Below are positions 63,037 to 64,000 of a stretch of DNA of 64,000 bases, piece after piece. The position numbers were made by a program, and so were the translations under genes. The DNA is taken from positions 62,001 to 126,000 of the forward strand of contig JACPOA010000020.1 of NCBI GenBank assembly GCA_016185205.1. The letters are read 5' to 3'. The notes below the pieces were generated by a model, which was given only the letters and a program-made list of their open reading frames with translations, was not told the origin of the DNA and searched no databases. Each line of letters starts with the position of its first letter. The stretch's first letter is position 1. The stretch comes from Hyphomicrobiales bacterium. GTDB taxonomy: Bacteria; Pseudomonadota; Alphaproteobacteria; Rhizobiales; Xanthobacteraceae.

Positions 63037-63888
63037 ATGGGGCGACGTGGTCTGACCATAGCCATCGCCGGAATGATCGCGGTAGTGGCCGCCGCCGCGG
63101 CGTTTGCCGCCCCCACGCCCCGCCTCGCCGACAAAAGCCCGAACGCCATTACCGTCGACGTCGAATTGGTTATCGCCGTCGACGTGTCCTATTCGATGGA
63201 CCCGGAAGAGCAGGCGCTGCAGCGCGAGGGCTATGTGCAGGCGCTGACCTCGGGCGAGTTCCTGCGCGCGCTGCGCGAGGGCGCCAACGGCAAGATCGCG
63301 GTCACCTATTTCGAATGGGCCGGCCAGTACGACCAGAAAATCGTGATGCCGTGGCGACTGATCGACGGACCGGAGGCGGCCGACGCGGTTGCCGCCGAAA
63401 TCGCGCGGGCGCCCTATCGGCGCGCCTCGCGCACCTCGATTGCCGGCGCGCTGCGCTTCGCCAAGCCGCTGTTCGACAATAGCGGCTATCGCGGCCTGCG
63501 CCGCGTGATCGACGTGTCGGGCGACGGCGCCAACAATGACGGGCCGCTGGTGGCGCCGATGCGCGACGACGTGCTGTCAGCCGGCATCACCATCAACGGG
63601 CTGCCGATCATGCTCAAGCGGCCCAATCCCGGCACGATGGATATCGAGGAGCTCGACATCTATTACGAGGATTGCGTGATCGGCGGACCGGGCGCCTTCG
63701 TGGTGCCGATCCGCGAGCGCGCCAAGTTCATCGAGGCGACCCGCACCAAGCTGGTGCTGGAGATCGCCGGCCTCCAGCCTGCGCCGCGCGTGGTGCCGAC
63801 GTCTGCCGAAGCGCCACGCATCTCCTGCACCATCGGCGAGCGGCGCTGGCAGGACCGCTGGGGCGGCGGCAGATACGATTTTCAGTAG
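63037..63888 (+). CDS. DUF1194 exported von Willebrand A-like protein
   Basis: A 283-residue protein. The signal peptide ends near AAAFAAP. A VWA-type fold follows, with the metal-site motif AVDVSYSMD (DxSxS), a Thr in RASRTSIAGAL and Asp in VIDVSGDGANNDGP. Members of DUF1194 are periplasmic or secreted and have no known role. ATG 63037 is chosen by the signal peptide. It is convergent with a partial methyltransferase gene and abuts it. Confidence 0.88.
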   Translation: MGRRGLTIAIAGMIAVVAAAAAFAAPTPRLADKSPNAITVDVELVIAVDVSYSMDPEEQALQREGYVQALTSGEFLRALREGANGKIAVTYFEWAGQYDQKIVMPWRLIDGPEAADAVAAEIARAPYRRASRTSIAGALRFAKPLFDNSGYRGLRRVIDVSGDGANNDGPLVAPMRDDVLSAGITINGLPIMLKRPNPGTMDIEELDIYYEDCVIGGPGAFVVPIRERAKFIEATRTKLVLEIAGLQPAPRVVPTSAEAPRISCTIGERRWQDRWGGGRYDFQ

Positions 63889-64000
63889 TCAGCGTTCGAA
63901 CTTCGCCACCAGCTCGACATGCGCCGAATAGCGGAACTGATCGACCGGCGTGACGGTGCCGAGCTGGTAGCCGCCCTCGGCCAGAATGCGGGCATCGCGC
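63889..64000 (-). CDS. Class I SAM-dependent RNA methyltransferase, C-terminal end
   Basis: Only the last 36 codons are in the window, ending with TGA at 63891-63889. The visible sequence, [20 protein letters not shown] then ELVAKFER, is the usual C-terminus of TrmA/RlmD-type uracil-C5 RNA methyltransferases, where the VDQFxxSxHVE motif follows the catalytic region. The rest lies beyond position 64000. Confidence 0.75.
   Translation of the reverse strand, partial: RDARILAEGGYQLGTVTPVDQFRYSAHVELVAKFER

Overview
The window is about 64 kb of GC-rich chromosomal DNA from an alphaproteobacterium of the Hyphomicrobiales, close to Bradyrhizobium, Rhodopseudomonas and Pseudolabrys. This rests on gene content and order (glyS then ppdK then a SleB-type hydrolase; fabI, a phosphatase, aroC and ribB in a row), small families typical of the group (DUF3096, TIGR02301, TIGR03808-like, RT0821/Lpp0805), several orphan TctC binding proteins, and a promoter with the EcfG stress-sigma consensus. 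No rRNA, CRISPR array, complete insertion sequence or prophage was seen. There is one tRNA (Pro, anticodon CGG). No database search was possible, so family names rest on recognition of motifs.

Layout. 1-4.2 kb: end of glyS, a small stress-type membrane protein, and ppdK with an in-frame 27-bp tandem duplication. 4.2-4.8 kb: a BrnT/BrnA toxin-antitoxin locus whose toxin is broken by a 16-bp tandem repeat. 4.8-25.8 kb: mainly housekeeping genes (chemoreceptor, SleB-type hydrolase, MFS carrier, RlpA, AcuI, DUF2339, Tag, YgfZ, dihydroorotase, response regulator, NUDIX, TsaC). Within it are a yedK gene split by an amber codon and a small accessory cluster (XRE regulator plus two unknown genes) with two matching palindromes. 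26.1-31.8 kb: a catabolic operon with a TAXI-type TRAP transporter, an aldonate-type IlvD/Edd dehydratase and a TctC binding protein.

32.0-46.5 kb is the signalling-rich part. A PstS-like periplasmic binding protein lies 12 bp before a membrane PAS-GGDEF-EAL protein. Further on, a second membrane PAS-GGDEF-EAL protein is divergent from an RpfF-like (DSF synthase) crotonase, which is convergent with a fatty-acyl-CoA ligase. That arrangement resembles a diffusible-signal-factor circuit (synthase, turnover enzyme, c-di-GMP output) and is the best candidate for an undescribed system here. Between them are an MBL hydrolase, a Tat-exported TctC protein and a DUF1499/M48/YjgN envelope operon. 46.6-49.4 kb looks acquired: an acyltransferase and a TIGR03808-like beta-helix gene with an in-frame ochre codon.

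49.5-64 kb returns to core genes: extensin-like protein, metallophosphoesterase, L,D-transpeptidase, CorA, SDR, pdxH, a surface lipoprotein, a DnaJ-like protein, an ECF sigma/anti-sigma pair, then fabI, a phosphatase, aroC, ribBX and a DUF1194 protein, ending in a partial RNA methyltransferase. Several intergenic palindromes resemble dispersed repeats. Three genes (brnT, yedK, beta-helix) are disrupted and ppdK carries a small duplication, so recent decay or assembly error should be considered.
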